Below, piece after piece: positions 19,001 to 30,218 of a DNA stretch of 64,000 nucleotides. Numbering within the stretch: the first letter of the stretch is position 1; each line of letters begins with the position of its first letter. Position numbers and translations under genes: made by a program. A model generated the notes under the pieces. That model worked only from the letters and a program-made list of their open reading frames with translations. It was not told the origin of the DNA and made no database searches. The stretch is from Pseudonocardia sp. CNS-139. Lineage in GTDB: Bacteria > Actinomycetota > Actinomycetes > Mycobacteriales > Pseudonocardiaceae. The stretch spans positions 1 through 64,000 of the forward strand of contig MKJX01000144.1 in assembly GCA_001942415.1 (NCBI GenBank), read 5' to 3'.

Positions 19001-20045
19001 ATGTCCAGCAGGAACCGCGTGCGGACCCGGTCGCCGCTGACGAGGCTCGTCGTCTGGCTGGCCGCCGGCGCCGTGGTCGCCGGCGGGATCTTCGGGATCA
19101 TCGCGTTGATGTCGTTCTCGCGCACCGACGGCGGCACGACGACGGTGATCCGCAACGGCGGCCCGTTCGACTCGCAGGACATCCGCATGGTGCTGCCGCC
19201 GGCGAGCCCGCGGACGTTCACGGGCATGTTCTCCGAGGAGCACCCCTACCCCGCCCAGCAGCGCTTCTACGACATCGTCCCGGCCGGCGACGACACCCCG
19301 GGCGTCAACGCCTACCGCACGCCGACCAGCGACGGCGTCGACGTCGGCCTCACCGCGCGGCTCAACTTCCGGCTCAACACCGCCGAGCCCGTGCTGCGCG
19401 CGTTCGACGACGCGTACGGCACGCGCACGTTCCAGGTGCCCGGCACCGACGAGCGGCTGGCCGTCTGGGAGGGCGACGCGGGGTTCGGCGCGTTCCTCGA
19501 CGTGGTGATCAAGCCGGTGCTGGAGGAGACGCTGCGCCAGCAGATGGGCACGGTCGACTGCGCCGAGCTGCAGGCGTCCTGCGCCCTCGTGCAGAACTCG
19601 ACGCCCGAGCAGCTCCAGGCCGCCGCGACGGCGACCGGCGCCAACAACGCCGAGGTGCTGCAGCGCATCCAGACCAACGTGCAGACCGCGCTCGCCACGA
19701 ACATCAACCGCGCGCTCGGCGGCGACTACCTGACCAACATCTCGTTCTCGCTCACCGGCGTCGATCTGCCCGGGCAGCTGCGCGAGCGGATCGAGGCCGC
19801 GCAGGCCGAGTTCGCCGGGGCGTCCGCCGCGCAGGCCCGCCTCAACCAGGCCCGGCTGGACGCCGACGCCAACGCCGAGCGCCAGCGCGGCTACCTCGCC
19901 TGCCCGGTTGTGCGCGCAGATCGACCTGGTGCGGGAGCAGGGCGAGGCGCAGCGCAAGGCCAACGAGGCCCTGCAGGGCTCCGGCGTGACGGTCTACGCG
20001 CCGGGCGGCGGCACCGGGATCAACGTCAACGCGCCCGGGAACTGA
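19001..20045 (+). CDS. SPFH/band-7-like membrane-anchored protein
   Basis: About 347 residues with one N-terminal membrane segment (residues about 14-37) and a large soluble part resembling prohibitin/SPFH proteins: YDIVPAGDDTPGVNAYRTPTSDGVDVGLTARLNFRL, then a helical region IEAAQAEFAGASAAQARLNQARLDADANAERQ typical of the SPFH coiled coil, and CPVCAQIDLVREQGEAQRKANEAL. The start has GGAGG before ATG. One extra T near 19909 shifts the frame; removing it gives the stated end. Such proteins organise membrane domains; the role here is unknown. Confidence 0.75.
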
Positions 20046-20413
20046 GCCAGTCCGCCAGGTCGGCGAGCGGGCGCTCGCGCTCGGGCTCGTTGTAGATCTC
20101 GTGCCACAGGCCCGGGTAGCGGTGCACCGTCAGGTCGGGTGCGCCGCACGCCGCCTCCAGCGCGCGGAACCCGGCCGGGTCGACGACCTCGTCGTGCTCG
20201 CCATACTGCAGCAGCACCGGCACCCGCAGCCCACGCGACCGCTCGACCAGTGGCCCGAACTGCGCGAACAGCGCCGACGACAGCCCCAGCGTCGGGCGCC
20301 CGTCGTAGACGAGCGGGTCGCCGCGGTACGCGGCGAAGCGCCCGGGTCCTTGCTGATCTTGGACGCGTCGATGCCGGCCGGGCGCAGCACGGCGCCACCC
20401 TGGCCTGCCCGGC
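20026..20413 (-). pseudogene. 3' fragment of an alpha/beta hydrolase (monoacylglycerol-lipase-like)
   Basis: Only about the last 125 residues of a hydrolase remain: PAGIDASKISKDP, AAYRGDPLVYDGRPTLGLSSAL, then VPVLLQYGEHDEVVDPAGF with the acid residue and YPGLWHEIYNEPER with the catalytic histidine. The N-terminal half with the lid and the nucleophilic serine (GxSxG) is missing; the frame runs into the start of the Cvn kinase tail at about 20413-20432. A further single-base break is near 20342. This is a real truncation or an assembly deletion. Confidence 0.75.
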
Positions 20414-20431
20414 TCGCGGTACGTCACGGCG

Positions 20432-21652
20432 GTGACCCAGCCCAGCAGGCCCGAGCCGCTCGCGCCGCAGCCGGACCGGCCCCAGCCGCCGCGCACGGCG
20501 TCCGGGCTGCCGCAGCGGGTGCCGCGGGGGATCTCGCCGGTCTCGCCGCCCACGATGCCGATGCCGGTGGTCAACCGGCCACCGATCGACCCGAGCGGGG
20601 AGTCGGCACCCCAGAGCCCGGCAGCTCAGACCCCGGCAGCTCAGAGCCCGGCGACGCAGAACCCGGCCACGCCCCAGCCGGCCGAGGCAGCCGCTCCGGC
20701 TGCTCCCGAGGAGCCGGCGGCCCCGCCGGCCGAGACGGCCTCCGTGGACGTCCCGACGGCGGCCGTAGCGGCCGCGGCTCCGGCGGCCGCGCCCGAGCAG
20801 GACGAGCCCGTCGCACCGGCACCGGCCGAGCCTGCGCCCGCCGCGGCGGAGCAGCCCGAGCAGCCGGCGGAGCCGGTCGCACCGCCGCAGCCGGCCTTGC
20901 CCGAGCAGGTCGTGCCCGAGCCGCCCGTCGTCGAGCAGCCGCAGGTCCGGCCGCCGCTCCCGGCGCCGCGTCCGACCCCGCGGCCGAGCCCGGCACCGGC
21001 GCCCGCCGCCGACGGGCTGTTCGCGCCGAGCGTGCCGGCCATCGGTGACCCGCGGCAGGGCGACGGGCTCGACATGGGCGAGACCACGCCGATCTTCGAG
21101 GAGATCGCGTCGGCCTGGTTCCGCTCCAACCGGCCGATCCCGGTCGACTGGGAGAGCACCGCGGCCGCCGGTCCGGCCCTGTCCGGTCCGAGCGCGCTGG
21201 AAGCGCCCATCGTGCCCGGCCCGGCAGGTCCGCCGAGCCCGGTGGCGCGGCCCGCGGCTCCCACGCCGGAGCCGGCCGTCGCCGCGGCGCCCGCCGCCCC
21301 GGCACCGACCGAGCAGGACTTCGCCAGCGCCGCCGACGAGGGTTGGCGGGCCGCGAGCGAGGTGGTCACCGAGCACGCCGACGAGCTCACGTCGGCCGGG
21401 CTGCCCAAGCGGCGGCCGCGGGCCCGGCTCGTCCCGGGGAGCGCGGGCTCGGCGGTGCTCGCGGCGCCGGCGACGGCGGCCCGCAGCGCAGAGACGATTC
21501 GTGGCCGGCTTGCCAGCTACCAGCAGGGCATCCGGCAAGGTCGCGAGAGCAGGATGCGCGGCGACAACGGAGCGGCCTCCGAGACCAACGGGGGTAGTGG
21601 TACGGGGCCCGCGGGGGACGCGGGTGGGAATCACGACGAGGAGTCCTCATGA
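20432..21652 (+). CDS. C-terminal tail of a Cvn-type (roadblock operon) sensor kinase, truncated
   Basis: About 406 codons of Ala/Pro-rich sequence with islands typical of the C-terminus of conservon sensor kinases: [11 protein letters not shown] near the start, [41 protein letters not shown] and [16 protein letters not shown] near the end. The sensing, membrane, dimerisation and ATPase domains that should precede this are absent, and the frame opens directly against the hydrolase fragment. GTG 20432 is only the first in-frame start after the junction, not a natural start. The stop overlaps cvnB (ATGA). Confidence 0.72.
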   Translation: MTQPSRPEPLAPQPDRPQPPRTASGLPQRVPRGISPVSPPTMPMPVVNRPPIDPSGESAPQSPAAQTPAAQSPATQNPATPQPAEAAAPAAPEEPAAPPAETASVDVPTAAVAAAAPAAAPEQDEPVAPAPAEPAPAAAEQPEQPAEPVAPPQPALPEQVVPEPPVVEQPQVRPPLPAPRPTPRPSPAPAPAADGLFAPSVPAIGDPRQGDGLDMGETTPIFEEIASAWFRSNRPIPVDWESTAAAGPALSGPSALEAPIVPGPAGPPSPVARPAAPTPEPAVAAAPAAPAPTEQDFASAADEGWRAASEVVTEHADELTSAGLPKRRPRARLVPGSAGSAVLAAPATAARSAETIRGRLASYQQGIRQGRESRMRGDNGAASETNGGSGTGPAGDAGGNHDEESS

Positions 21653-22071
21653 CTGCGCCACAGATCCAGCCCAGCCGGTTCGGGTGGCTGGTCACGAACT
21701 TCGCCGAACGCGTGCCCGGCGTCGCCCACGCCATCGTGGTGTCGGCCGACGGCCTGCTGCTCACGGGCTCCGACCGGCTGCCCCGCGACCGGGCCGACCA
21801 GCTCGCCGCCGTGGCGTCCGGGCTCGTCAGCCTGACGCAGGGCGCCGCGCGCTGCTTCGACGCCGGCGGCGTCGTGCAGACCGTGGTGGAGATGGACCGC
21901 GGCATCGTGCTGCTCATGTCGATCAGCGACGGCTCCTGCCTCGCGGTGCTGGCGTCACCGAGCTGTGACATCGGCCTGATCGGATACGAGATGACGCTGC
22001 TGGTCGACCGGGTCGGCCAGCTGCTCACCCCCGAGCTGCGCGCAGAGCTGCAAGGCACCTACGGCATCTGA
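21649..22071 (+). CDS. cvnB: Roadblock/LC7 domain protein (CvnB)
   Basis: An intact 140-residue roadblock/LC7 protein: [71 protein letters not shown] and [17 protein letters not shown]. In conservons this protein works with the sensor kinase, the DUF742 protein and the small GTPase-like protein at the membrane. It is coupled to the upstream kinase tail by ATGA overlap. Confidence 0.92.
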   Translation: MTAPQIQPSRFGWLVTNFAERVPGVAHAIVVSADGLLLTGSDRLPRDRADQLAAVASGLVSLTQGAARCFDAGGVVQTVVEMDRGIVLLMSISDGSCLAVLASPSCDIGLIGYEMTLLVDRVGQLLTPELRAELQGTYGI

Positions 22072-22121
22072 GCCCGGCGACCCACGCCCGGCCAGCCACA
22101 CCACCGATCGGCAGAAGGCAG

Positions 22122-22757
22122 GTGAGTCCGATGTCCTCCGGTCCCGACGACACCCGTCGGCCACCCTCGGAGCCGACTTTCGCCGACATCATGAACGGCT
22201 TCAGCTTCGACGCAGGCCGTTCGCCTCGCCGCCGGCGGTGGGGCCGCAGGCGGGGGGCCGACGTCGAGCTGAACGACGACGCGGGCGCCCAGGCCAAGGC
22301 CGCCAACGCGGCCACGGCCGGCCCGCCGGCCACCTCGCCGCCGGCCGTGGTGGCCGGACCGCCCACCGCTCCCATCGACATGCGACTCGTCTCCGAGCCG
22401 GTTGCCGAGGAGGGCGGTGCGGCGGCCGTCCGGCCGTACGCGTGGACCCGCGGCCGGACGAAACCCGGTCTCGACCTGGCCATCGAGGCGCTCGTCTCGA
22501 CGAGCCAGCGGGGCCGGGACCAGATGGGTCTGTTGCAGGTCGAGCACCGGGCCGTCGCGGAGCTGTGCGAGCAGCCGCGGTCGGTCGCCGAGGTCGCCGC
22601 GCTACTGTCGCTGCCTCTCGGCGTCGCCAGGGTGCTGCTGGGCGACATGGCCGGGCTCGGCTTCGTGACCGTGCACCAGACGGCGGCGAGCAACACCGGC
22701 AACACGCCGGACCTCGCCCTGATGGAAAGGGTTCTGAGTGGACTCCGTCGGCTCTAG
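22122..22757 (+). CDS. cvnC: DUF742 protein (CvnC)
   Basis: An intact DUF742 protein of about 211 residues. The N-terminal third is low-complexity and basic; the conserved part begins VRPYAWTRGRTKPGLDLAIEALV and contains the winged-helix-like LLQVEHRAVAELCEQPRSVAEVAALLSLPLGVARVLLGDMAGLGFVTVH. GTG 22122 is used; ATG 22131 is possible. It overlaps cvnD by 20 bp. Confidence 0.9.
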   Translation: MSPMSSGPDDTRRPPSEPTFADIMNGFSFDAGRSPRRRRWGRRRGADVELNDDAGAQAKAANAATAGPPATSPPAVVAGPPTAPIDMRLVSEPVAEEGGAAAVRPYAWTRGRTKPGLDLAIEALVSTSQRGRDQMGLLQVEHRAVAELCEQPRSVAEVAALLSLPLGVARVLLGDMAGLGFVTVHQTAASNTGNTPDLALMERVLSGLRRL

Positions 22758-23337
22758 GCCGCAGGGAATGGCCACGACGGCGACGATCTCGGCCAAGATC
22801 GTGGTCGCCGGGGGCTTCGGCGTCGGCAAGACCACGTTCGTCGGATCGGTCTCGGAGATCGTGCCGCTGACCACCGAAGCGGTCATGACGGAGGCCAGCG
22901 CCGGCGTCGACGACCTCGCGGCCACCCCGAACAAGGTCACCACCACGGTGGCCATGGACTTCGGCCGCGTCTCGCTCGACTCCGACCTGATCCTCTACCT
23001 GTTCGGCACGCCCGGGCAGCACCGCTTCTGGTTCATGTGGGACGACCTGGTGCGTGGCGCGATCGGCGCCGTCGTGCTGGTCGACACGCGGCGGCTGGCC
23101 GACTCCTTCGCCGCGATCGACTTCTTCGAGGACCGCGGGCTGCCGTACATCATCGGGCTGAACTGCTTCGACGGGATGCTCCAGCACCGCATCGAGGACG
23201 TGCGCGAGGCGATGTCGATCGACCACACGATCCCGATCATCACCTGCGACGCCCGCAACCGCGAGTCCACGAAGCAGGCGCTGATCACGCTGGTCGAGCA
23301 CGCCATGCACTACCGCATGACCGCCGGGGCCCGCTGA
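22738..23337 (+). CDS. cvnD: Small GTP/ATP-binding protein (CvnD)
   Basis: An intact 199-residue P-loop protein, the MglA/Ras-like GTPase of the conservon. Walker A is GGFGVGKTTFVGS (residues about 25-37); the G3 region reads LYLFGTPGQHRFWFMWDD; the base-recognition region is IIGLNCFDG, where NxFD replaces the NKxD motif, as is usual in this family. It is the last gene of the cvn operon. Confidence 0.92.
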   Translation: MDSVGSRPQGMATTATISAKIVVAGGFGVGKTTFVGSVSEIVPLTTEAVMTEASAGVDDLAATPNKVTTTVAMDFGRVSLDSDLILYLFGTPGQHRFWFMWDDLVRGAIGAVVLVDTRRLADSFAAIDFFEDRGLPYIIGLNCFDGMLQHRIEDVREAMSIDHTIPIITCDARNRESTKQALITLVEHAMHYRMTAGAR

Positions 23338-23362
23338 CCGCTGCGATCAGCGGCACGAAACG

Positions 23363-23429
23363 AGAGCAGTGCTCTTGACACTGCCTCGTGAGTGCTGCAC
23401 GCTGCTCCCGAACGAGAGCACCGCTCTCG
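23363..23429. promoter_or_regulatory. Two palindromic operator-like sites upstream of a membrane protein gene
   Basis: AGAGCA-G-TGCTCT at 23363-23375 and CGAGAGC-ACC-GCTCTCG at 23413-23429 are perfect palindromes sharing the core AGAGC/GCTCT. TTGACA at 23375-23380 directly abuts the first and could be a -35 element. This layout is typical of TetR-type repression. No TetR gene is adjacent. Confidence 0.6.
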
Positions 23430-23447
23430 GCCGTCCGGGGAGCCGCC

Positions 23448-24078
23448 ATGACCGCCACGATCTCGACCCCGACCCGGCACGCCGTCGCCGCTCCGACGGC
23501 CTCGCCGGCGCGGGGTCGTCGTTCTCGCCTACCCGTCGGCCGCCGTGGGTGGACGCCGCCGAGGCGACGGCGGCGGCCGCCTTCGCCTCCCCGGGCTGGC
23601 TGGTCGCGCACCTCGCCGCGGTGGCCGGGTTCGTGCTGGTGGGCTTCGGGCTGCTGGGGCTGCGGGACGTACTGGGCGGCCGGCTCGCGGGCGCGCGCTC
23701 GGCCTCTGGTGGGCCGGCACGGGCCTGGTGCTGCCGTACTACGGCGCCGAGGTCTTCGCGCTGCACGTGATCGGGCAGCGGGCGTCCGGCCTCGGGGACC
23801 CGACGGCGCTGGTCGAGGCGATCCGGATGGGCCCCACGCAGGTCACGGCGTTCGGCCTCGGGCTGGTCGGGCTGGCCGTCGCCGCGGTGCTCGCGGCCGT
23901 GGCCGCCGCGCGGTCGGGGCGGATGGCCCGGCTGAGCGGGGTCGTCTTCGCGGCCGGGTTCGTACTCTTCCTGCCGCAGTTCTACGGCGCGCCCGCGCTG
24001 CGGATCGCGCACGGCGTGCTCGTCGCCGTCGGGTGCGTGGTGCTGGCCCTGGAGCTCCGGCGGGCCGCGGCCCGCTGA
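23448..24078 (+). CDS. Small integral membrane protein
   Basis: A multi-pass membrane protein of about 209 residues once repaired: WLVAHLAAVAGFVLVGFGLLGL, GLWWAGTGLVLPYYGAEVFALHVIG, VTAFGLGLVGLAVAAVLAAVAA, LSGVVFAAGFVLFLPQFY and IAHGVLVAVGCVVLALEL are five likely membrane segments. The frame changes near 3520-3540 bp past 20 kb (about 23515-23550) and near 23697. The family is not recognised. Two palindromes upstream suggest it is inducible under a TetR-type repressor encoded elsewhere. Confidence 0.65.
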
Positions 24079-24079
24079 G

Positions 24080-26306
24080 CTACTGCTCGACCACGGCGAT
24101 GCTCGTGATGCGGTGCAGCGGCACCCGGCGCACCTCACCCGCGGAGTCGCGGCCCTCGACCACCCCGCCGCCGACGCTCGTGGGGGCCAGCACCTGCTCG
24201 CCCGCGACGCCGTGCCCGTCGACGAACCCGATCCAGACGCTGCGGTTCGCGGCGGCCGCCGTGCGCAGCAGGTCGACGGTGGCGCCGTTGGTCGTGGTGG
24301 CCGCCGGGGCGCCGCGGCGCACGCCGGCCATGGCGTCGCCGGCCCGCATCCGCGAGACGAGCGCCGCGAGCTGCTCGGCGTCCGGCTCGGGCGGGCCGGT
24401 GCGGGTGGCGGAGCGGCGGCGCGGCTCGGTGCGCCGCCCGCGGTCGGACAGGTCGAGGACGGCGCCGCCCGGGTCCTCGGCGGCCGGGCTGAACCCGGCG
24501 GCGCGCAGCCCGTCCATCAGCTCGACGAGCGGCAGCGGCGAGACCACCACCGTGGGCGCGATGCGGCGCAGCTCCATGCCCGGCGCGTCGGGGTGCGCGA
24601 GCACCTCGGTGATCAGCACCTCGTCGTCGGAACGCAGGAACGACGCGGCCGCCCCGCCACGCAGCCGCCCGTGCCGGCGCGCACGTCGTCGACGAGGTAC
24701 GCGAGGCCCTGCGGCACCGGGGTGGCCGACCGCTTGGTGAGCAGCTCCTGCAGGTCGGACGCGGACGCCCGGCGTCGAGCGCCCGCCGGATGGTGGCCTC
24801 GGTGAACCGGTAGACGGTGGCCCCGCCGGCCGACTCGATCTCGGCCATCAGGTCCAGCTCGCGGGCCAGCTCCGGCTCCAGCGGGCCGGGCGCGACGGCC
24901 GTGAGGTCGGCCTGCAGGAGGACGTGGTCCACGGGGGCGGGGAGCGTCTCCCGCAGCGCCGCCGCGAGGGCCGTGCGGTCGCCGCCGAGCAGCGCGCGGC
25001 CCGGGCCGCTGAGCGCGTCGAGGGCCACCACGCCGAGCACGGTCGCCTCGGCGAGCACCCACCCGACCACCTCGTCGCGCAGCCGTCCGCCGCGCCGGGG
25101 CGCGCGCCAGGCCAGCAGGTCGGCGAACGCGGACGGCGAGCCGGGCGCGGCACCGGGGGCCAGCTCGGCCAGCCCGGCGAGCACCCGGCGCCGGTCTCTC
25201 GGGGCCAGCGGACGGCGCACGCCGTCGGACAGGGCCGCGACGGGCTTGCCGGCATCGTCCTTGCGGCCGACCAGGCCGGGCAGCCGGGGCAGGTCGAGCC
25301 AGGTGCGCGCGATCAGCGCCCACCGCAGCTCCGGCCCGCCGACGGCCCACACGTCCGCGCCGGTGGTCGGCACCCACTCCGGCGCGACGCCGTCGCTCTC
25401 GGCCACGAGGTCCGCCCCGACGGCCAGCTCGACGAAGAGCGCGCCGGTGGCCTCGTCGACGTCCATCTCGCGCGCCGCGCGGCGCAGCTCGCGCACGCCC
25501 AGCCCACCCGAGCGCAGCACGGGCGGCGGCGTGTGGCTCCAGTGCGCGACGAGCAGCTCCAGCCGCCGGACGACCTCCAGCGCGGCGCCGCCGGCCGTCC
25601 GGTCGACGAGCGTGGCGCCGCGGTCGCGCACCCCGATGTCCGGCGGCGCAACGGCGAGCCGGCCCATCGGGCGGTCCCCGCGCAGGGCCAGGCCGACCTG
25701 GCGGGGCAGCTCGACGGTCTCCGGGTCGACGCGCAGCAGCAGCCCGCTCGCGAGCAGCCGGCCCACCGGGCTGTCCGGGTCGCCGCCCGCACGGCTGCGC
25801 CCGATCGGCGGCCCGGCGGCCAGCGCGTCCAGCACGCGGCGCTCCTCGGGTGTGACGGCGGCCAGCAGGCCGGGCAGCGCCGACGACCCGGCCGGGCCGG
25901 ACGACGGCCGCCCCAGCCCGCCGGGGTGGCGCGGGACGACCTCCCGCGCGGCCGGGACGACGGACAGCCCGCCGTCCGGGCCCCACACGATCGCCCGCTC
26001 CCGCAGCGCGGCCAGCGCGGCGGTGAGCTCGCCCGCAGGCACGTCCGGGCCGAGCAGGCGGGCCAGCTCGGCGGCGGTGGCCGGCTCCGCGTCGGCGTCG
26101 GCGAGGACCAGCGCCTCCAGCACCGCGAGCGTCACGGTGTCCAGCTCGTCGCACGCGCGGTGCACGGAAGCCCGGATGCCGGCCCGGGTGGCGAGCACCG
26201 TGACGTCGGCCGGCGGCGGCACGGCCAGGTCGGGACGCAGCCGCAGGAGCGCGGTCAGGGTCCCGTCGTCCTGGGCGCGCAGCCAGTCGACCAGCGAAGT
26301 GGGCAT
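24080..26306 (-). CDS. Helicase-associated (XPB/Ssl2 N-terminal-like) domain protein
   Basis: About 740 residues of the actinobacterial family annotated as helicase-associated or XPB/Ssl2 N-terminal-domain protein (Rv0862c-like). It begins [21 protein letters not shown] and includes winged-helix-like segments ([31 protein letters not shown]), [18 protein letters not shown] and [15 protein letters not shown]. The C-terminal part with WIGFVDGHG and [11 protein letters not shown] resembles a WYL-type beta domain. No Walker motifs are present, so it is not itself a helicase. Frames break near 24770 and 24640. TACCGT lies 7 nt before the ATG, consistent with a leaderless transcript. Confidence 0.78.
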
Positions 26307-26398
26307 TGGTTCTACGGTAGTCGGCCGGTGGCGGCGCCCCCCCCGGCACGGCCGTGCGGGATAATCACCCCGGACCGCCGACACGAGGAGGAGCACCC

Positions 26399-26576
26399 GT
26401 GGCCAACACCCGGCAGGGCCGCATCGACCCCACCTGGCCGCAGCTGCCCGACGGGGAGCACCCGGTCACGGAGCTGGCGACGCCCCACCCAGGGCTCGCT
26501 CTCGCCGTTCGGCGACGTGGAGTTCCCGTTGGAGGAGGTGCCGTACGTGCACCCTGTCACGGAGATCAACAAGTAG
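26399..26576 (+). CDS. Small conserved-looking protein, 58 aa
   Basis: A short gene with a clear ribosome site (GAGGAGG about 8 nt before GTG) and a GATAAT -10-like hexamer at about 26370. The product starts [19 protein letters not shown] and ends [15 protein letters not shown]; it is rich in Pro and acidic residues, with no membrane segment. One base is lost near 26488; repaired, it is one 58-codon frame. Function unknown. It is divergent from the helicase-associated gene and just upstream of the NTP transferase. Confidence 0.65.
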
Positions 26577-26578
26577 CC

Positions 26579-27153
26579 GTCACGGGCCTGCTGCTGGCCG
26601 CCGGCGCCGGGCGCCGGATGGGCCGGCCGAAGGCGCTCGTCGAGATCGGTGGCGAGCCGCTCGTCCGGCGCGCGGTACGCGTGCTCGTGGACGGCGGCTG
26701 CGCTCCCGTGGTCGTCGTGCTCGGCGCCGCGGCCGAGGAGGCCCGTGCCGCGCTCCCGGACGGCGTGCAGGCCGTCGTGGCGGACGGCTGGGCCGAGGGC
26801 ATGGGCGCGTCGCTGCGGGCCGGACTGGCCGCGCTGGAGCCGACGGCCGCCGAGGCGGCGCTCGTGCACCTCGTGGACCTGCCGGGAGTGACCGCGGCCG
26901 CCGTCGCGCGGCTGGCCGCGCACGCCGCCCCGGACGCGCTGGTCCGCGCCGCGTACGACGGGAGTCCCGCGCATCCGGTGCTCCTCGGCCGGGAGCACTG
27001 GGCGGGCGTGCGGGCCGCGGCGACGGGCGACACGGGCGCCGTCGCTACCTGGCCGGCAACCCGGCGCTGCGGCTGGTCGAGTGCGGTGACGTCGCCACAC
27101 CGGACGACGTCGACACCCCCGAGCAGCTCGCGCAGGTCACCGGGGACGGCTGA
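26579..27153 (+). CDS. MobA-like nucleotidyltransferase (molybdenum cofactor type)
   Basis: About 191 residues of the NTP-transferase fold, closest to MocA/MobA enzymes that attach a nucleotide to molybdopterin. The signature GLLLAAGAGRRMGRPKALVE is at the N-terminus, followed by LVHLVDLPGV (metal-binding aspartate) and HPVLLGREHW. The frame changes near 27042; the C-terminus then reads YLAGNPALRLVECGDVATPDDVDTPEQL. No ATG or GTG is placed at the expected start; the frame enters from the preceding gene's stop, so a start-codon error is likely. Its context near moaCB and moaE supports a Moco role. Confidence 0.75.
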
Positions 27154-27156
27154 GCC

Positions 27157-28076
<920 letters not shown>

Positions 28077-28157
28077 TTCCAGGTTGCTAAGTAGCGACAC
28101 AGATCACACGCCGATAACGGTTCCACGCCCCCGGAGGCCGGGTCGTAGGGTTCTGGG

Positions 28158-29117
28158 GTGGAGCTGACCCACGTCGACGCCGCCGGCGCCGCCCGCATGG
28201 TGGACGTCACCGGCAAGGAGCCCACCGCGCGCACCGCGGTGGCCACCGGCACGCTGCGCACCACCGCGGAGGTGGTGGACCTGCTGCGCCGGGACGGGCT
28301 GCCGAAGGGCGACGCGCTCGCCACCGCCCGCATCGCCGGGATCATGGGCGCCAAACGCACCCCCGACCTCGTCCCGCTCTGCCACCCGATCGCGATCAGC
28401 GGTGTGGTGCTGGACCTGGAGCCGGACGGCGCCGAGATCCGCATCCGGGCCACCGTGCGCACCACCGACCGCACGGGTGTGGAGATGGAGGCGCTCACCG
28501 CCGTCGCGGTCGCCGGGCTGACGCTGCACGACATGGTCAAGGCCGTCGATCCGGCCGCCGTGCTCGACGGTGTGCGCGTCGAGCGCAAGGAGGGCGGCAA
28601 GACCGGCCTGTGGACCCGCCCGGAGCCGGTGAACGCGCCGGCCGACCGGCGGGCCCGGGTCGTCACGGCGTCCAACCGCGCCGCGGCCGGCATCTACCCG
28701 GACCGCAGCGGGCCGGTGATCGCCGAGTGGCTGCGCGAGCGCGGCTACGCCACTCCCGACCCCGACGTCGTCCCGGACGGCGAGCCGGTCGGCGAGGCGT
28801 TGCGCAAGGCCGTGGCCGACGCCGTGGACGTCGTGATCACCACGGGCGGCACCGGCATCTCGCCGACGGACGCGACGCCCGAGGTCACCCGGGCCGTGCT
28901 CGACTACGAGGTGCCCGGGCTGGCCGACGCGATCCGCGCCCACGGGGCGCCGACCGTGCCGGCCGCCGTGCTGTCCCGGGGCGTCACCGGCGTCGCGGGA
29001 CGCACACTGATCGTGAACCTGCCCGGGTCGACGGGCGGTGTGCGGGACGGGCTGGCGGTGCTCGCCGGAGTGCTCGACCACGCCGTCGACCAGCTCCGAG
29101 GAGGCGACCACCGATGA
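28158..29117 (+). CDS. moaCB: Bifunctional MoaC-MoaB/Mog fusion (Moco biosynthesis)
   Basis: An intact 319-residue fusion. Residues 1-155 are MoaC (cyclic pyranopterin monophosphate synthase): [40 protein letters not shown] and [24 protein letters not shown]. Residues about 165-319 are MoaB/Mog-like (molybdopterin adenylyltransferase type): [36 protein letters not shown] and [19 protein letters not shown] lies 6 nt before the GTG, so it is probably leaderless. The stop overlaps moaE (ATGA), coupling successive steps of the pathway. Confidence 0.94.
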   Translation: MELTHVDAAGAARMVDVTGKEPTARTAVATGTLRTTAEVVDLLRRDGLPKGDALATARIAGIMGAKRTPDLVPLCHPIAISGVVLDLEPDGAEIRIRATVRTTDRTGVEMEALTAVAVAGLTLHDMVKAVDPAAVLDGVRVERKEGGKTGLWTRPEPVNAPADRRARVVTASNRAAAGIYPDRSGPVIAEWLRERGYATPDPDVVPDGEPVGEALRKAVADAVDVVITTGGTGISPTDATPEVTRAVLDYEVPGLADAIRAHGAPTVPAAVLSRGVTGVAGRTLIVNLPGSTGGVRDGLAVLAGVLDHAVDQLRGGDHR

Positions 29118-29569
29118 CCGAGCAGGTCACCACGCCCGCCACCGGCGCCGCCGTGCTCCGGGCCGCCGTCGGCGAGACGCCGCTCGACGTGGCCGAGCAC
29201 GCCGCGCTCGTGGACCGGGCCGCCGCCGGCGCCGTCGTGACGTTCGCCGGCGTGGTGCGCGACCACGACGGCGGGCGCGCCGTCAGCGGCCTGGAGTACA
29301 GCGCTCACCCCACCGCGGCGAAGGTCGTGGCCGACATCGCCGCGGAGGTCGCCGCCCGGGCGCACGGCGTGCGGGCGATCGCGGTGAGCCACCGGGTGGG
29401 GCCGCTCGCGATCGGGGACGTCGCGCTGGCGTGCGCCGTGGCGGCCGACCACCGCCGCGAGGCGTTCGCCACCTGCGCGGAGCTCGTGGACGAGGTGAAG
29501 CGGCTGCTGCCCGTCTGGAAGCACCAGCGCTTCACGGACGGGTCGGACGAGTGGGTCGGCTCGGCCTGA
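29114..29569 (+). CDS. moaE: Molybdopterin synthase large subunit MoaE
   Basis: An intact 151-residue MoaE, which with MoaD inserts sulfur into precursor Z to form molybdopterin. Family blocks: [63 protein letters not shown] with the conserved catalytic-site lysines. It is coupled to moaCB. No moaD or moaA gene lies next to it in this window. Confidence 0.94.
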   Translation: MTEQVTTPATGAAVLRAAVGETPLDVAEHAALVDRAAAGAVVTFAGVVRDHDGGRAVSGLEYSAHPTAAKVVADIAAEVAARAHGVRAIAVSHRVGPLAIGDVALACAVAADHRREAFATCAELVDEVKRLLPVWKHQRFTDGSDEWVGSA

Positions 29570-29633
29570 GCCATGCGCAGCGAGCGACCGGGCGCGGGGT
29601 GTGACGATCGTTCCGCGCCCTGCCTGTGACCCG

Positions 29634-30218
29634 TCAGCGCAGGTCGAGCTGCTGCCCGACCTTCAGGACGTTCGGGTTGCTCAGGACGTCGCGGTTGCGC
29701 TCGAACAGCGCCTGCCAGCCGCCGGGCACGTTCTGGGCCGCGGCGATGCGGCTCAGCGTGTCGCCCGCGGCGACGGTGTAGTCGGCGCCGTTCTTCGTGA
29801 CGGCGACCGCCGCGACGGCCGGGGCGGGGGTGGCCGCCGCGACGCGGGCGCTGGCCGGCGAGGCGCTGTGGCCGCGCAGACCCATCTTCCGCGAGCAGGA
29901 CGGCCACGCGTTCCAGCCCTGGGACGCGAGCACGCGCTCCGCGACGGCGATCTGCTGCTCGCGGCTGGCCTGGTGGGGCATCCCCTGGCCGCCGTGGGCG
30001 CGCCAGGTACGGGGGTTGAACTGCAGCCCGCCGTAGTAACCGTTACCGGTGTTGATCTTCCAGTTGCCGCCGCTCTCGCACTGGGCCAGCTTGTCCCAGG
30101 CCGAATCCGGGGCCGCGTTGGCGGTGCCGGCGACAGCGAAGGTGGCGCCCACCGCAACTGCACCGGCGACCGCCAGACGCAGCAGACCTCGGCCCTTGGG
30201 GGAATCCGGTCGAGTCAT
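29634..30218 (-). CDS. Resuscitation-promoting factor with LysM
   Basis: An intact 194-residue secreted Rpf protein. Start ATG 30218 is chosen because it gives a signal peptide (LLRLAVAGAVAVGATFAVAG, cut after NAA) and sits after the leader. The catalytic domain has WDKLAQCESGGNWKINTGNGYYGGLQF and WPSCSRKMGLRG; the C-terminal LysM is YTVAAGDTLSRIAAAQNVPGGW to VGQQLDLR. Its domain order is the same as the Rpf gene at 27157, and the two flank moaCB-moaE. Promoter and leader features are described separately. Confidence 0.93.
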   Translation of the reverse strand: MTRPDSPKGRGLLRLAVAGAVAVGATFAVAGTANAAPDSAWDKLAQCESGGNWKINTGNGYYGGLQFNPRTWRAHGGQGMPHQASREQQIAVAERVLASQGWNAWPSCSRKMGLRGHSASPASARVAAATPAPAVAAVAVTKNGADYTVAAGDTLSRIAAAQNVPGGWQALFERNRDVLSNPNVLKVGQQLDLR

